In this document: positions 1 to 7,961 of the stretch, one piece after another
Layout of the letters: each line of letters begins with the position of its first letter
Position numbering within the stretch: the first letter of the stretch is position 1
NCBI GenBank assembly: GCA_034429745.1
Contig: DAOUFY010000072.1
Location: 1 to 17,595 of the forward strand
Direction of reading: 5' to 3'
Length of the DNA stretch: 17,595 bases
Origin: JBAXBF01 sp034429745
GTDB lineage: Bacteria; Chloroflexota; Anaerolineae; Anaerolineales; DRKV01
Made by a program: the position numbers and the translations under genes
The notes under the pieces: generated by a model
The model's input: the letters and a program-made list of their open reading frames with translations, nothing else
The model's database searches: none
What the model was told of the DNA's origin: nothing

Positions 1-576
1 AAGAGTGGCAAGGTAGGTGAGGTTCGTGTTGTACGGGGGGTTTTTAATTTCTTTTTAAAAAACCCAACAGATTATCGTCTAGTACCAGATTTTGGCGGTG
101 GTGCTCTGTGGGATGTTGGCGTTTATCCACTGAGTTTTGCTCAGTTAATTATGGGTGAAGCTCCTCAAACAGTATTTGGGTTTCAGCACTTAGGCAAAAC
201 TTCAGTGGATCTAACCTTTGTTGGAGAGTTAAAATATTCACAAGATCGTTTTGCACAAATTACGGCGTCGTTTGAAACGCCTTATTACACTTTTGTGGAA
301 GTTATCGGGAGTAAAGGAAGGCTCTGTGCAAATCAACCGTTTGTAATAACGCAAACTAATCGTCAATTGCTGTTCTACCCTGAAAATAGTGAGGGGGAAT
401 TTGAAGAAATACCAGTGCCAGAACAGGAATTGTATCTTGGAGAAGTGGAAGATATGCATGCAGCAATCTTAGATAAAAAAGCGCCTTTAATTTCATTGGA
501 GGAAACGCGCAATCATGTAAGAACTGTATTAGCTTTGTATGATTCTGCTTTCCAGAAGAAAGCTGTTGATTTATGA
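1..576 (+). CDS. Gfo/Idh/MocA-family oxidoreductase, 3' part (5' end outside window)
   Basis: The reading frame is open from base 1, so this is the C-terminal 191 residues of a longer protein (family members are usually about 320-390 aa). The visible part starts near the end of the NAD-binding half and carries the family hallmark GGGALWDVGVYPL at about residues 34-46, where the Asp and the stretch up to Tyr form part of the sugar-binding and catalytic region. The rest is the alpha/beta C-terminal domain. The family contains NAD(P)-dependent dehydrogenases acting mostly on sugars, inositols and related polyols; the exact substrate cannot be read from this fragment. An internal ATG at 151 is not a credible start because it would remove this motif. 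The nitroreductase begins 26 bases downstream on the same strand, so the two may be cotranscribed. Confidence 0.9.
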   Translation, partial: KSGKVGEVRVVRGVFNFFLKNPTDYRLVPDFGGGALWDVGVYPLSFAQLIMGEAPQTVFGFQHLGKTSVDLTFVGELKYSQDRFAQITASFETPYYTFVEVIGSKGRLCANQPFVITQTNRQLLFYPENSEGEFEEIPVPEQELYLGEVEDMHAAILDKKAPLISLEETRNHVRTVLALYDSAFQKKAVDL

Positions 577-601
577 TTCTAAGACCAGAAAGGGCAATCA
601 C

Positions 602-1114
602 ATGGATTTTAAAGAATTAATTCGCAACCGTTATAGTGTAAGAGCTTATAAACCGGATCCTATTGAGAAAACGGTGCTTGAAGAAATTTTAGAAGCCGGC
701 AGGTTGGCCCCTACAGCGGCCAATCGGCAGCCGTTTCGGATACTTGTAATACCTACAGAAGGCAAACAAGAAGAGCTCAGACGTATCTATCATCGCCAAT
801 GGTTTTCCCAAGCTCCGATCGTATTAGGGGTATGTGGAGTGGCGAAAGAAGCTTGGGTACGCCAAGTGGATGAAATGAGCTATTTATATGTTGACGCTGC
901 CATTGTGATGGATCATATTATTTTAGCGGCTGCCAATCTTGGTCTAGGTACTTGTTGGGTAGCTAACTTCAACCCACAAGCAGCTAAAGAGATTTTAAAA
1001 CTTCCTGAAGGTGTTATCCCCATTGCATTCACACCTTTAGGTTATGCAGATGATATGCCAAAAGAAAAGGTTAGAAGACCTTTGCAGGAGCTTGTAGAGT
1101 ACTTTAAGTGGTAA
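602..1114 (+). CDS. Nitroreductase-family FMN oxidoreductase
   Basis: A 170-residue protein of the single-domain nitroreductase fold, which normally dimerises and binds FMN at the interface. Visible family features are the N-terminal RNRYSVRAY (residues 7-15; Arg/Ser phosphate contacts), APTAANRQPFRILV (about residues 36-49), LGLGTCWVANFN near residue 120, and PLGYAD towards the end. The in-frame ATG at 539 would add residues lying inside the upstream gene. The ATG at 602 is preferred because AGAAAGGG precedes it at suitable spacing and the family motif then starts a few residues in. The physiological substrate is unknown; such short anaerobe proteins are usually annotated generically. Its stop codon nearly abuts the DUF364 gene, which suggests cotranscription and translational coupling. 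Confidence 0.88.
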   Translation: MDFKELIRNRYSVRAYKPDPIEKTVLEEILEAGRLAPTAANRQPFRILVIPTEGKQEELRRIYHRQWFSQAPIVLGVCGVAKEAWVRQVDEMSYLYVDAAIVMDHIILAAANLGLGTCWVANFNPQAAKEILKLPEGVIPIAFTPLGYADDMPKEKVRRPLQELVEYFKW

Positions 1115-1122
1115 AAAGTGTT

Positions 1123-1872
1123 ATGAGTAATGATAGAATTCTTTCAGCTATTCTTCGAACATTGCCAAATGCATCGGTTAAGGGCGTGTATATTGGACTG
1201 CATTGGACAGCAGTTGTTGTAGAGAAAGAGGGTAAACAGCAGTGCGGCATAGCTGCAACGCTGAAAGCTGAACATAACCATGAAAAGGGTACAGATGTTC
1301 CTCAAGCAGGCGAGTTAACCAAGCTGGAAGCTTTGGAACTAGCTCAGTGGGTAAAATCCCATCATGTTACTCAAGTTAGCATAGGCATGGCAACAGTAAA
1401 TGCGCTGCTGCCTCAAGATACATACCCATATATTGAAAAAAATGCCTCAGAAATATTGCTTGAAAAAGGAAAAGGAAAACATGTTTGTTTGGTGGGGCAT
1501 TTTTCATTTGTTGATCAAATAAGGGATAAAGTTGGAAAGTTATCCATCCTTGAACTTAATCCGCGAAGCGGAGATTTGCCTGCTTCTCTTGCTCCTGAGA
1601 TTATTCCTGCGGCAGACTTGCTTGCTATTACAGGAATGACGTTTATTAACCGCACTTTAGAGCAATTACTGTCATACTGCAATCCCAAGACATATGTAAT
1701 GGTGTTAGGTCCTAGCACACCGTTGACTCCGCTTTTGTTTGAGTATGGCATTCATTATATCTCCGGCGCGATTATAAAGAATATAGAAGCGGCAGTGCGA
1801 ACTCTAATGGAAGGAGCTAATTTTCATCAAATTCGTCAGGCAGGTGCAAAGTTAGCTACGATGATGTTATAA
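1123..1872 (+). CDS. DUF364 / DUF4213 protein (putative metal-handling)
   Basis: A protein of about 249 residues with two recognisable parts. The N-terminal DUF4213-like segment contains VYIGLHWTAVVV. The C-terminal DUF364 Rossmann-like domain contains KHVCLVGHFSFV, then ELNPRSGDLPAS, AADLLAITGMTFINRT and YVMVLGPSTPLTPLLF. DUF364 proteins are often described as putative heavy-metal chelation proteins and commonly sit beside FecCD-type ABC importers, as here. Their biochemical role is not established, so a job in metal or metal-complex handling is inference. The start is uncertain: ATG at 1123 is chosen, but an in-frame GTG at 1108 overlaps the nitroreductase stop, and neither has a convincing Shine-Dalgarno site. 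Translation is probably coupled to the upstream gene. Confidence 0.85.
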   Translation: MSNDRILSAILRTLPNASVKGVYIGLHWTAVVVEKEGKQQCGIAATLKAEHNHEKGTDVPQAGELTKLEALELAQWVKSHHVTQVSIGMATVNALLPQDTYPYIEKNASEILLEKGKGKHVCLVGHFSFVDQIRDKVGKLSILELNPRSGDLPASLAPEIIPAADLLAITGMTFINRTLEQLLSYCNPKTYVMVLGPSTPLTPLLFEYGIHYISGAIIKNIEAAVRTLMEGANFHQIRQAGAKLATMML

Positions 1873-1909
1873 TTTAAGGGTTAAATTTTTGCATTGAGGT
1901 AAAGATCTA

Positions 1910-3028
1910 ATGAAGAAGTCAATTAAGATAAGGAATATGGTAATTGCGCTCGTATTGCTCTTAGCTATCTTCATAGCAAATGGGTGCCAACAGTTGCCTT
2001 CTGGACAACAGAGCACTTCTCCGCAGAGTGAAGCTGCGACACTTGCACTAACAGATGCATTAGGCAGAGAAGTAACACTCCAAAAAGTACCACAAAAAAT
2101 CGTAGTGGTAGGGAAAGCATTGTTCACTATCGTTAATGCCATGTATTTGTTTCCTGAAGCACCGAAACGGATATTTGCCATGGGTGATTTAGGACAAATA
2201 AGCAAAGCAGAATTTTATGCCTTAGTTGATCCAACATATAAAGAAAAAGTAAAACTAGGAACCGAAGTAAACGCTGAACAGGTAGCTGCATTGCAGCCGG
2301 ATGTGGTCTTAATGAAAAGTTACCTTGCAGAATCACTCGGCAAACCGATCGAACAATTAGGGATACCTGTAGTTTATCTTGATTTGGAATCACCAGATGT
2401 GTATTCCAAAGATATTTACAATCTGGGGATTTTGCTGAATGACACAAAGCACGCTGAAAAGGTTAATCACTTTTATAAAAGCAAGTTGGAACTTGTCCGA
2501 AACCAAGTGAAGAATGTGCAGGATAAGCCTACTGCATTAGTATTGTATTACAATGAAAAGGATGGCAATATTGCCTTTAATGTACCTCCTCTTAATTGGA
2601 TTCAGACTGTCATGATTGACAATGCAGCCGCAGTACCGGTGTGGAAGGATGCCAATTTGGGTAAAGGGTGGACTAAGGTAAGTTTTGAACAAATTGCGGC
2701 TTGGAATCCAGAATATATCTTTGTTGTGGCTTATTTCAATGATATTGATAAAGTGCTTGAACAGCTGAAAGCTGATAGCCGCTGGCAGGCATTATCTGCT
2801 TACAAAGATGGACATATGTATGGATTTCCTATAGATTTTGTGAGCTGGGATCAAGCAGATACACGCTGGATTCTTGGTCAGATGTGGGTGGCAAAAACCA
2901 TTCATCCCGATTTGTTCAAGGATATAGATCTTACCAATGAAGTAACTGAATTTTATAATCTATATGGCCTTAGTGAAGAAACTATTAAAACCAAAATATT
3001 GCCGTTGATAAAAGGCAGTTTTCATTAG
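1910..3028 (+). CDS. FecCD-type ABC importer substrate-binding lipoprotein (metal/oxyanion or metal complex)
   Basis: A 372-residue periplasmic-binding-protein-2 (TroA/BtuF/FepB/MolA fold) lipoprotein. It has a basic N terminus, a hydrophobic stretch and an ANGC lipobox with Cys26 as the predicted lipid anchor. The mature part opens with the family pattern DALGREVTLQKVPQKIVVVG, followed by QPDVVLMK and a long bridging helix region that separates the two lobes. This fold captures iron-siderophore, haem, cobalamin or, in the MolA group, molybdate/tungstate. Its own permease and ATPase follow, and MobA lies just beyond, so a molybdenum or tungsten oxyanion is plausible but unproven. GAGGT at 1896-1900 is the ribosome binding site. 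A small hairpin after the stop may hold back expression of the downstream membrane genes. Confidence 0.88.
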   Translation: MKKSIKIRNMVIALVLLLAIFIANGCQQLPSGQQSTSPQSEAATLALTDALGREVTLQKVPQKIVVVGKALFTIVNAMYLFPEAPKRIFAMGDLGQISKAEFYALVDPTYKEKVKLGTEVNAEQVAALQPDVVLMKSYLAESLGKPIEQLGIPVVYLDLESPDVYSKDIYNLGILLNDTKHAEKVNHFYKSKLELVRNQVKNVQDKPTALVLYYNEKDGNIAFNVPPLNWIQTVMIDNAAAVPVWKDANLGKGWTKVSFEQIAAWNPEYIFVVAYFNDIDKVLEQLKADSRWQALSAYKDGHMYGFPIDFVSWDQADTRWILGQMWVAKTIHPDLFKDIDLTNEVTEFYNLYGLSEETIKTKILPLIKGSFH

Positions 3029-3037
3029 AGCATCTCC

Positions 3038-3054
3038 AAGGCTTTAAGCTTTTT
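3038..3054 (+). terminator. Small hairpin plus T-run between binding protein and permease (possible partial terminator)
   Basis: AAGGCT at 3038-3043 can pair with AGCTTT at 3047-3052 (six pairs including one G-T) around a three-base loop, with T's running to 3054. It sits between the binding-protein stop and the permease ATG at 3056. It is too weak to be a full terminator, but could trim downstream expression so that the binding protein exceeds its membrane partners. The permease start also has no good Shine-Dalgarno site, and CAAGG at 3037-3041 would be sequestered in the stem. Confidence 0.3.
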
Positions 3055-3055
3055 C

Positions 3056-4060
3056 ATGGAACAAGTATCCAATGCACACCGCGCGAAAATAATCGCCATA
3101 TTAAGTGGAATATTGCTCGTTTTAATTTGCATTTCTATACTTGTAGGTCGTTATCAGCAAACCAACATTTTTTCATTGCCTCAGTTCTTCCATGACTCAT
3201 TAGCCCAAAGATTAATCTTAGAATTGCGTTTGCCGCGTATTATCATGGCTGTATTATTGGGCATGTCATTATCCGCAGCTGGAGCAGTCTTTCAAATGAT
3301 TTTTTCCAACCCGTTGGTCGAACCAGGCTTTTTAGGAGTATCACAAGGAGCAGCTTTTGGAACTGCACTATGCATTATTATGTTTAGTAATAACCCATGG
3401 TTAGTGCAAATTTTCGCGATTGGGTTTGGATTAAGCGGTTTGTTTTGTTCCTATCTTGTTGCCAGGAATTTGCATTATGGAGGGTGGGTGCTGCGGCTTG
3501 TTCTTGCAGGTATTGCAGTATCAGCTTTCTTTTCTGCCGGTTTAGGTTTGCTGAAATATATCGCAGATCCCTTAAGTCAACTACCAGAGATTACTTTTTG
3601 GCTATTGGGAGGATTGTGGAGCATTACTTGGCAAAGAATAAATACAGTAATTATTTTTATTGTTGTTGCTTTAATCCTGCTTTATATGCTGCGCTGGCGG
3701 ATTAATTTACTTTCTCTGAATGACGAGACTTCATATTCCTTAGGAATTTCCCCCCAGAAAGAAAGAACGTTATATTTATTTATTGCGACCGTAGCCACAG
3801 CGATGGTTACAGCTCTGTGTGGAATGGTAGGCTGGGTAGGTTTAATCGTTCCTCATATAGCTAGGCGATTGGTTGGAGCAGATGCGCGCTATTCCATCAC
3901 CGCTTCAATCCTATTAGGAGGAATTTTTACCTTGGCTTGTGATGATTTAGCGCGGTCTTTGCTGAGTGGAGAAATACCGATAGGAATTCTTACATCTCTT
4001 TTAGGAGCTGGGCTCTTTTTGTTCCTTTTGATGACTCAGAGGCTTACCTTAGCCAAATGA
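3056..4060 (+). CDS. FecCD-family ABC importer permease
   Basis: A 334-residue integral membrane protein of the FecCD/BtuC family, with about ten predicted hydrophobic helices from residue 10 to the C terminus. Family features include LRLPRIIMAVLLGMSLSAAG near residue 60, the NPLVEPGFLGVSQGAAFG loop, and the C-terminal coupling region GWVGLIVPHIARRLVGADAR, which contacts the ATPase. Two copies would form the channel, docked outside by the lipoprotein encoded upstream and inside by the ATPase encoded next. Length is normal for the family. The stop overlaps the ATPase start as ATGA (4057-4060). No strong ribosome binding site precedes the ATG at 3056, which suits low expression. Substrate is shared with the binding protein and is not determined by this sequence. 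Confidence 0.92.
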   Translation: MEQVSNAHRAKIIAILSGILLVLICISILVGRYQQTNIFSLPQFFHDSLAQRLILELRLPRIIMAVLLGMSLSAAGAVFQMIFSNPLVEPGFLGVSQGAAFGTALCIIMFSNNPWLVQIFAIGFGLSGLFCSYLVARNLHYGGWVLRLVLAGIAVSAFFSAGLGLLKYIADPLSQLPEITFWLLGGLWSITWQRINTVIIFIVVALILLYMLRWRINLLSLNDETSYSLGISPQKERTLYLFIATVATAMVTALCGMVGWVGLIVPHIARRLVGADARYSITASILLGGIFTLACDDLARSLLSGEIPIGILTSLLGAGLFLFLLMTQRLTLAK

Positions 4061-4830
4061 ACGCTTTACTTAGCTTTCAACAGGTGCATTTTCGTTATTC
4101 TCCACAGAATGAGTTGGTTTATCGCGATCTGTCTTTGGATATTACACACGGTTCAATAACTGCTCTTTTAGGTCCTAATGGCGCAGGAAAGACAACATTG
4201 CTATATCTTGCCTTAGGTTGGTTGAAGCCAACAAGAGGAAAAATTTTCTTAAACGGAAGACCATTAACAACTTATTCCCGACGGGAGTTAGGTCAATGGA
4301 TGGGGCTTGTGCCTCAATCGGAATATATATCTTTCGACTTTTCCTTATTGGAATATGTTCTTTTAGGCAGGGCACCTTATCTTTCACCTTTAGAGAAGCC
4401 CAGCGAACAGGATATGATGATTGCAAAGGAAGCATTGGAAAGGGTAGGTCTATCCGGCTCTCTTAATCGCTCTGTACTGAAGCTAAGTGGAGGGGAAAAA
4501 CAGTTGCTGCTTACAGCACGGGCTCTTGCTCAACAGCCGCGTTTGCTTTTGTTGGATGAACCGACTTCACATTTGGATTTAAGTAATAAAGTTCGCCTAA
4601 TCCACTTACTGAAATCATTATCAGAATCTGGAGTTACTATTCTTTTCACTACCCATGAGCCGGATTTTGTTTCGGCGATAGCCACTCATCTCGTTCTGAT
4701 TCGGGATGGAGGAATTCAAGATCAAGGTGAGATTCAAGATATCTTCAACTCTGAAAAGTTATCCCGATTATATCAGTTGCCTATTCGTGTAGCAGCAGTA
4801 GAAGGCAAGAATGCTGTACTCTGGTGTTAG
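4057..4830 (+). CDS. FecCD-type importer ATP-binding protein (FepC/BtuD class)
   Basis: A 257-residue single nucleotide-binding domain with all ABC motifs intact: Walker A GPNGAGKTT (residues 39-47), Q-loop Gln87 in GLVPQSEY, signature LSGGE (143-147), Walker B LLLLDE (163-168), D-loop SHLD and H-loop His200 in TTHEPD. The SFDFSLLEYVLLGRAPYL stretch after the Q-loop is typical of the iron-complex/cobalamin/molybdate ATPase class. It would power the permease with which it overlaps by four bases. The spacing shows a single transcriptional unit with the binding protein, permease and MobA gene. Confidence 0.93.
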   Translation: MNALLSFQQVHFRYSPQNELVYRDLSLDITHGSITALLGPNGAGKTTLLYLALGWLKPTRGKIFLNGRPLTTYSRRELGQWMGLVPQSEYISFDFSLLEYVLLGRAPYLSPLEKPSEQDMMIAKEALERVGLSGSLNRSVLKLSGGEKQLLLTARALAQQPRLLLLDEPTSHLDLSNKVRLIHLLKSLSESGVTILFTTHEPDFVSAIATHLVLIRDGGIQDQGEIQDIFNSEKLSRLYQLPIRVAAVEGKNAVLWC

Positions 4831-5504
4831 AAGAATTTTGGGTATTGTATGTGAGTGAATCGTTTTCTACATCTCGTGAAATCAATGACATTGAGAAGCA
4901 AGTAGAATTTTACATCCTTGCCGGTGGACGTTCTCGAAGAATGGGGGGAATAGATAAGGGGTTAATTCAATTCGATAATTACCCCTTGATTGAACATGTT
5001 ATTCGAAGGATCCGGGAGGTTTTTCCCCATCAGGTATTAGCCATTGTAACCGATCATCCTCAACATTATTCGTATCTGCAGAGTCATTACTCCCTTAATC
5101 TCTACCCGGATGTGCTTAAGGGGGTAGGTTCTTTAGGTGGTTTATTTTCTGCTTTTTCCTACTGCAAGGAAAAGTTCACGGTGGTATTAGCATGTGATAT
5201 GCCGTTTATTGATGCCAAACTCCTTCAAGAAGGAATTAAGATTCTTATTAAAACTCAAGCAGATGCCTTTGTGCCCTCTTATCAAGGTAAATTGCAGCCG
5301 TTTCATGCGGTCTATCAAACCCAAGCGTGTAAAACAGCAGTAAAAAAAAGTTTAGAATCTGGCAATAGAAAATCATGTAGTTGGTTAGAAAATATCAATA
5401 TAATTGTAAAAGAAATAGCTGAAAAAGATGCAGGAGAAGAGCATCCTTTTTATAATATTAACACTCCGCAAGACCTAATGAGGATAATGAAATTATGCAA
5501 TTAA
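4824..5504 (+). CDS. mobA: MobA-like molybdenum cofactor guanylyltransferase
   Basis: A 226-residue nucleotidyltransferase. LAGGRSRRMGGIDKGL (residues 32-47) matches the GTP-binding signature of MobA very closely, including the double Gly before IDKG. CDMPF in the middle of the protein supplies the metal-binding Asp, and LQPFHAVY follows where the family places its product-side loop. MobA transfers GMP from GTP to Mo-molybdopterin to form the MGD cofactor of many molybdo- and tungsto-enzymes in the cytoplasm. The start is uncertain: GTG at 4824 overlaps the ATPase stop and gives an N-terminal extension of about 25 residues beyond the family norm; a later in-frame GTG at 4851 would shorten it. 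Neither has a good ribosome binding site. A MobC or other NTP-transferase role is the main alternative. Confidence 0.87.
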   Translation: MLEEFWVLYVSESFSTSREINDIEKQVEFYILAGGRSRRMGGIDKGLIQFDNYPLIEHVIRRIREVFPHQVLAIVTDHPQHYSYLQSHYSLNLYPDVLKGVGSLGGLFSAFSYCKEKFTVVLACDMPFIDAKLLQEGIKILIKTQADAFVPSYQGKLQPFHAVYQTQACKTAVKKSLESGNRKSCSWLENINIIVKEIAEKDAGEEHPFYNINTPQDLMRIMKLCN

Positions 5505-6295
5505 AAAAATGGCGATTGCTCCTTCATCCTCCATCACAGGGGAGCTGGAATATGGCAGTAGATGATGCCTTGCTTGAAATGACGATCCAAAACAACAGTT
5601 TGCCAATATTACGGTGTTATGCGTGGGAACCGCCTTGTTTATCTTTAGGTTATGCTCAAACAGCGTCAGTGGTGGACATTCATCGCGTTCAACAATTGGG
5701 TTGGGATGTAGTCCGCCGCCCGACAGGAGGACAAGCAATACTTCACACTGACGAATTAACTTATGCTGTTATCGGTAGGCAGGAATTACCTCTATTACAA
5801 GGTAGTGTGTTGGAGAGTTATCAAAAAATTGCGGATATTCTACTTACAATGCTCAATAAACTAGGCGTTCAGGCTGAATCTTTACCTGCTGAAAATCTTC
5901 CAGCCACAAAAGGACCAGTGTGTTTTGAAGTTCCTTCCCATTATGAAATAACTTATCAAGGAAAAAAGATTTGGGGCAGTGCTCAAGCTCGTAGAAAAGG
6001 AGGGGTTCTTCAGCATGGGGCTTTGCCATTACATGGAGATATTACACGGATTACACGTGTCCTTAATTTCAATAGTGAAGCTGAGCGTATAGCCGCTGCT
6101 GAAAAAGTGCTGAAACGAGCTATTACAGTAGAACAAATTCTTGGACGACAAGTTGAATGGGAAGAAGCTGCCACTGCCTTAGTTGATGCATTCCGAGAAA
6201 AATTGGGCATAGAGTTTGAAGAATCAGACTTAACCAAAGAAGAATATGATTTAGCGCAGACATTGAAAAAAGAAAAATATAATAAGGTGATGTGA
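5495..6295 (+). CDS. lipM: LipM-like octanoyltransferase / lipoate-protein ligase family protein
   Basis: A 266-residue BPL/LplA-fold acyltransferase. It shows RRPTGGQAILH (residues 74-84), the lipoate-binding loop; a conserved Cys143 in CFEVPSHYEITYQGKKI that aligns with the acyl-thioester cysteine of Bacillus LipM; and the GSAQARRKGGVLQHG block (161-175). These point to transfer of octanoyl (or lipoyl) groups to carrier domains such as the glycine cleavage H protein or 2-oxoacid dehydrogenases. It has no C-terminal LplA accessory domain, which favours LipM over a two-domain ATP-dependent ligase. The ATG at 5495 lies ten bases inside the mobA end, with TGAGG at 5479-5483. Nothing else for lipoate synthesis is visible, so the link with the metal importer may only be a shared cofactor-gene operon. 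A LipL or ligase role cannot be excluded. Confidence 0.85.
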   Translation: MQLKKWRLLLHPPSQGSWNMAVDDALLEMTIQNNSLPILRCYAWEPPCLSLGYAQTASVVDIHRVQQLGWDVVRRPTGGQAILHTDELTYAVIGRQELPLLQGSVLESYQKIADILLTMLNKLGVQAESLPAENLPATKGPVCFEVPSHYEITYQGKKIWGSAQARRKGGVLQHGALPLHGDITRITRVLNFNSEAERIAAAEKVLKRAITVEQILGRQVEWEEAATALVDAFREKLGIEFEESDLTKEEYDLAQTLKKEKYNKVM

Positions 6296-6321
6296 TAGAA
6301 TTAATAATGATATCCATTATT
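6278..6321 (+). promoter_or_regulatory. Possible promoter and operator-like inverted repeat before the two-component operon
   Basis: A perfect -10-like TATAAT lies at 6278-6283, at the end of the upstream gene, but no good -35 hexamer is found at the right distance. Just beyond it, AATAATG (6303-6309) and CATTATT (6315-6321) form a perfect 7-bp inverted repeat around ATATC. With a start near 6290, this repeat would sit in the early transcribed region, where an operator or short stem could act. AT-rich DNA makes chance matches likely. Confidence 0.3.
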
Positions 6322-6331
6322 GGATTTCTTA

Positions 6332-6350
6332 TGGAGGAAGGGTTGCCTTG
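6332..6350 (+). promoter_or_regulatory. Strong ribosome binding site deciding a TTG start
   Basis: TGGAGGAAGGG (6332-6342) is an extended, nearly ideal Shine-Dalgarno sequence five bases before the TTG at 6348. The ATG at 6331 is out of frame with the regulator, and the next residues LYKVLLVEDE begin the receiver domain directly, so TTG is the real start. Confidence 0.75.
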
Positions 6351-7952
6351 TTATACAAAGTGCTGCTCGTAGAAGATGAAATTGTAACCCGTGAGGGCAT
6401 TCGAGATAATGTTGATTGGCAAGGGCACGGGTTTATTCTATGTGCTGAAGCACCGGATGGAGAAATTGCTCTTCAGCTGCTGCAAAATGTTCAACCTGAT
6501 CTAATTATTACGGATATAAAAATGCCTTTTATGGATGGTTTGCAACTTTGCAAGATTGTGAAAGAGCGTATGCCATGGATTGAGATCGTTATCCTCAGTG
6601 GTCATGATGAATTTGAATATGCTCAAAAAGCTATTAAGTTGGATGTAAAAGATTATTTATTGAAACCGATTACGGTACAAGAACTCCATCGTGTGCTCGA
6701 TTCGCTTTATCAAAGATTTGAGGAAAAACGCAAAGAGAAAGATGCCTATCTTCAACTGCAACAGCAGCTTCAAGAAAGTTATGAATTGAGGAAGGAAAAG
6801 TTTCTACAACAATTGCTTATTGGGGCTTTAAGCGTTGATGAAATGATCGGGCAAAGTAAAAGTTTTGGGTTAGATATATTCGGAATGGCATATTTAGTGA
6901 TTATTGTCAAAATTACCTTAGCCGACCATGCCAAAACTTTCAATTTTGAAAAATATCTATCACTACAAAGTAAAATTCAAGATTTTGCAAACAGCTTTAA
7001 AAACCTCATCTTAGTAAAAATTAATTGGGAAGATTATGCATTGATTCTTATCGGCAATAACGTTGAACAAGCGAAACAACAGCATACTATTATAGTTGAA
7101 AAATTGAAAAATGAACTTTATAGTATTGTTCACCAAATTCGAGTTGGTACAGGAGGTATAAAAAATCGGTTATCTGATTTACCTCAATCATTTTCCGAGG
7201 CATTGATGGATTTATATCAAATTTCTCTATATTCATATAATGAGGAACTAGACCTGATAAACAAACATGCTTTGTTGCAGCTTGATCCAAACGCGGTTGA
7301 GGATTTTCTTTCTCGTTGCTCATTGGATGAATATGATGAATTTTTTGAGAGTAATATTTATCCATTAGGTGAGTCTATTTTGAGCTCTTCGTTGATTAAA
7401 AATTATTTAATCATCGAATTTTCGCTAAAAACAGCCAAATATATTCACGCATTAGGTGGAGATCCCCAGGAAGCTTTAACCATGTTGAATATGATGGACG
7501 CGATGATCGAAAATTCAGTTACCATTGAGCAACTTAAAGCCCATTTATTACGAATTCTTACACAAGGAATACATTTTAGAGAAAGCTGCTCCTATAAACA
7601 GAACAAGCGTTTGCTTCTTCAGGCAAAGAAGTACATAGAAGAGCACTTTAATGATCCAGAATTATCGCTTCAAGAAGTTGCTGCAACTGTAAACCTTAGC
7701 CCAAATTATCTTAGTTCATTGTTCAGTCAAGAAATCCAGAAAACTTTCAGGGATTACCTCAGTGAATTGAGAATTAATAGAGCTAAAGAATACTTACTTC
7801 ACTCAGATATGAAAACTCAAGAAATAGCTGAACTGGTTGGTTATAGTGATGCGCATTATTTTAGTACAATGTTTAAAAAGCTTACCGGCATGACACCTAC
7901 AACATTTAGAGATTCGGTTAAAGATAAACCTCATGAGGATATAAAGCAATAA
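6348..7952 (+). CDS. YesN-type response regulator with AraC DNA-binding domain
   Basis: A 534-residue cytoplasmic regulator. Residues 3-120 are a receiver domain with acidic pocket E9/D10, phosphoacceptor Asp56 in IITDIKMPFMDG, the conserved Ser84 (LSGHDEF) and Lys106 in YLLKPI. A poorly conserved, partly helical linker of about 300 residues follows; it includes GTGGIKNRLSDLPQSFSEA, typical of YesN proteins. Residues about 424-525 are a two-helix-turn-helix AraC domain (LSLQEVAATVNLSPNYLSSLF and MKTQEIAELVGYSDAHYFSTMF). It starts at TTG behind a very strong ribosome binding site, a combination that may set a modest protein level. Its cognate kinase follows nine bases after the stop. YesN regulators commonly activate neighbouring carbohydrate importers, here most likely the YtfQRT-YjfF genes downstream. 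Confidence 0.92.
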   Translation: MLYKVLLVEDEIVTREGIRDNVDWQGHGFILCAEAPDGEIALQLLQNVQPDLIITDIKMPFMDGLQLCKIVKERMPWIEIVILSGHDEFEYAQKAIKLDVKDYLLKPITVQELHRVLDSLYQRFEEKRKEKDAYLQLQQQLQESYELRKEKFLQQLLIGALSVDEMIGQSKSFGLDIFGMAYLVIIVKITLADHAKTFNFEKYLSLQSKIQDFANSFKNLILVKINWEDYALILIGNNVEQAKQQHTIIVEKLKNELYSIVHQIRVGTGGIKNRLSDLPQSFSEALMDLYQISLYSYNEELDLINKHALLQLDPNAVEDFLSRCSLDEYDEFFESNIYPLGESILSSSLIKNYLIIEFSLKTAKYIHALGGDPQEALTMLNMMDAMIENSVTIEQLKAHLLRILTQGIHFRESCSYKQNKRLLLQAKKYIEEHFNDPELSLQEVAATVNLSPNYLSSLFSQEIQKTFRDYLSELRINRAKEYLLHSDMKTQEIAELVGYSDAHYFSTMFKKLTGMTPTTFRDSVKDKPHEDIKQ

Positions 7953-7961
7953 AGTGCAACT

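Noticed and set aside
539..601. Upstream ATG extending the nitroreductase by 21 residues
   Set aside because: It would overlap the oxidoreductase end, lacks a ribosome binding site and precedes the conserved family start; ATG at 602 has AGAAAGGG upstream.
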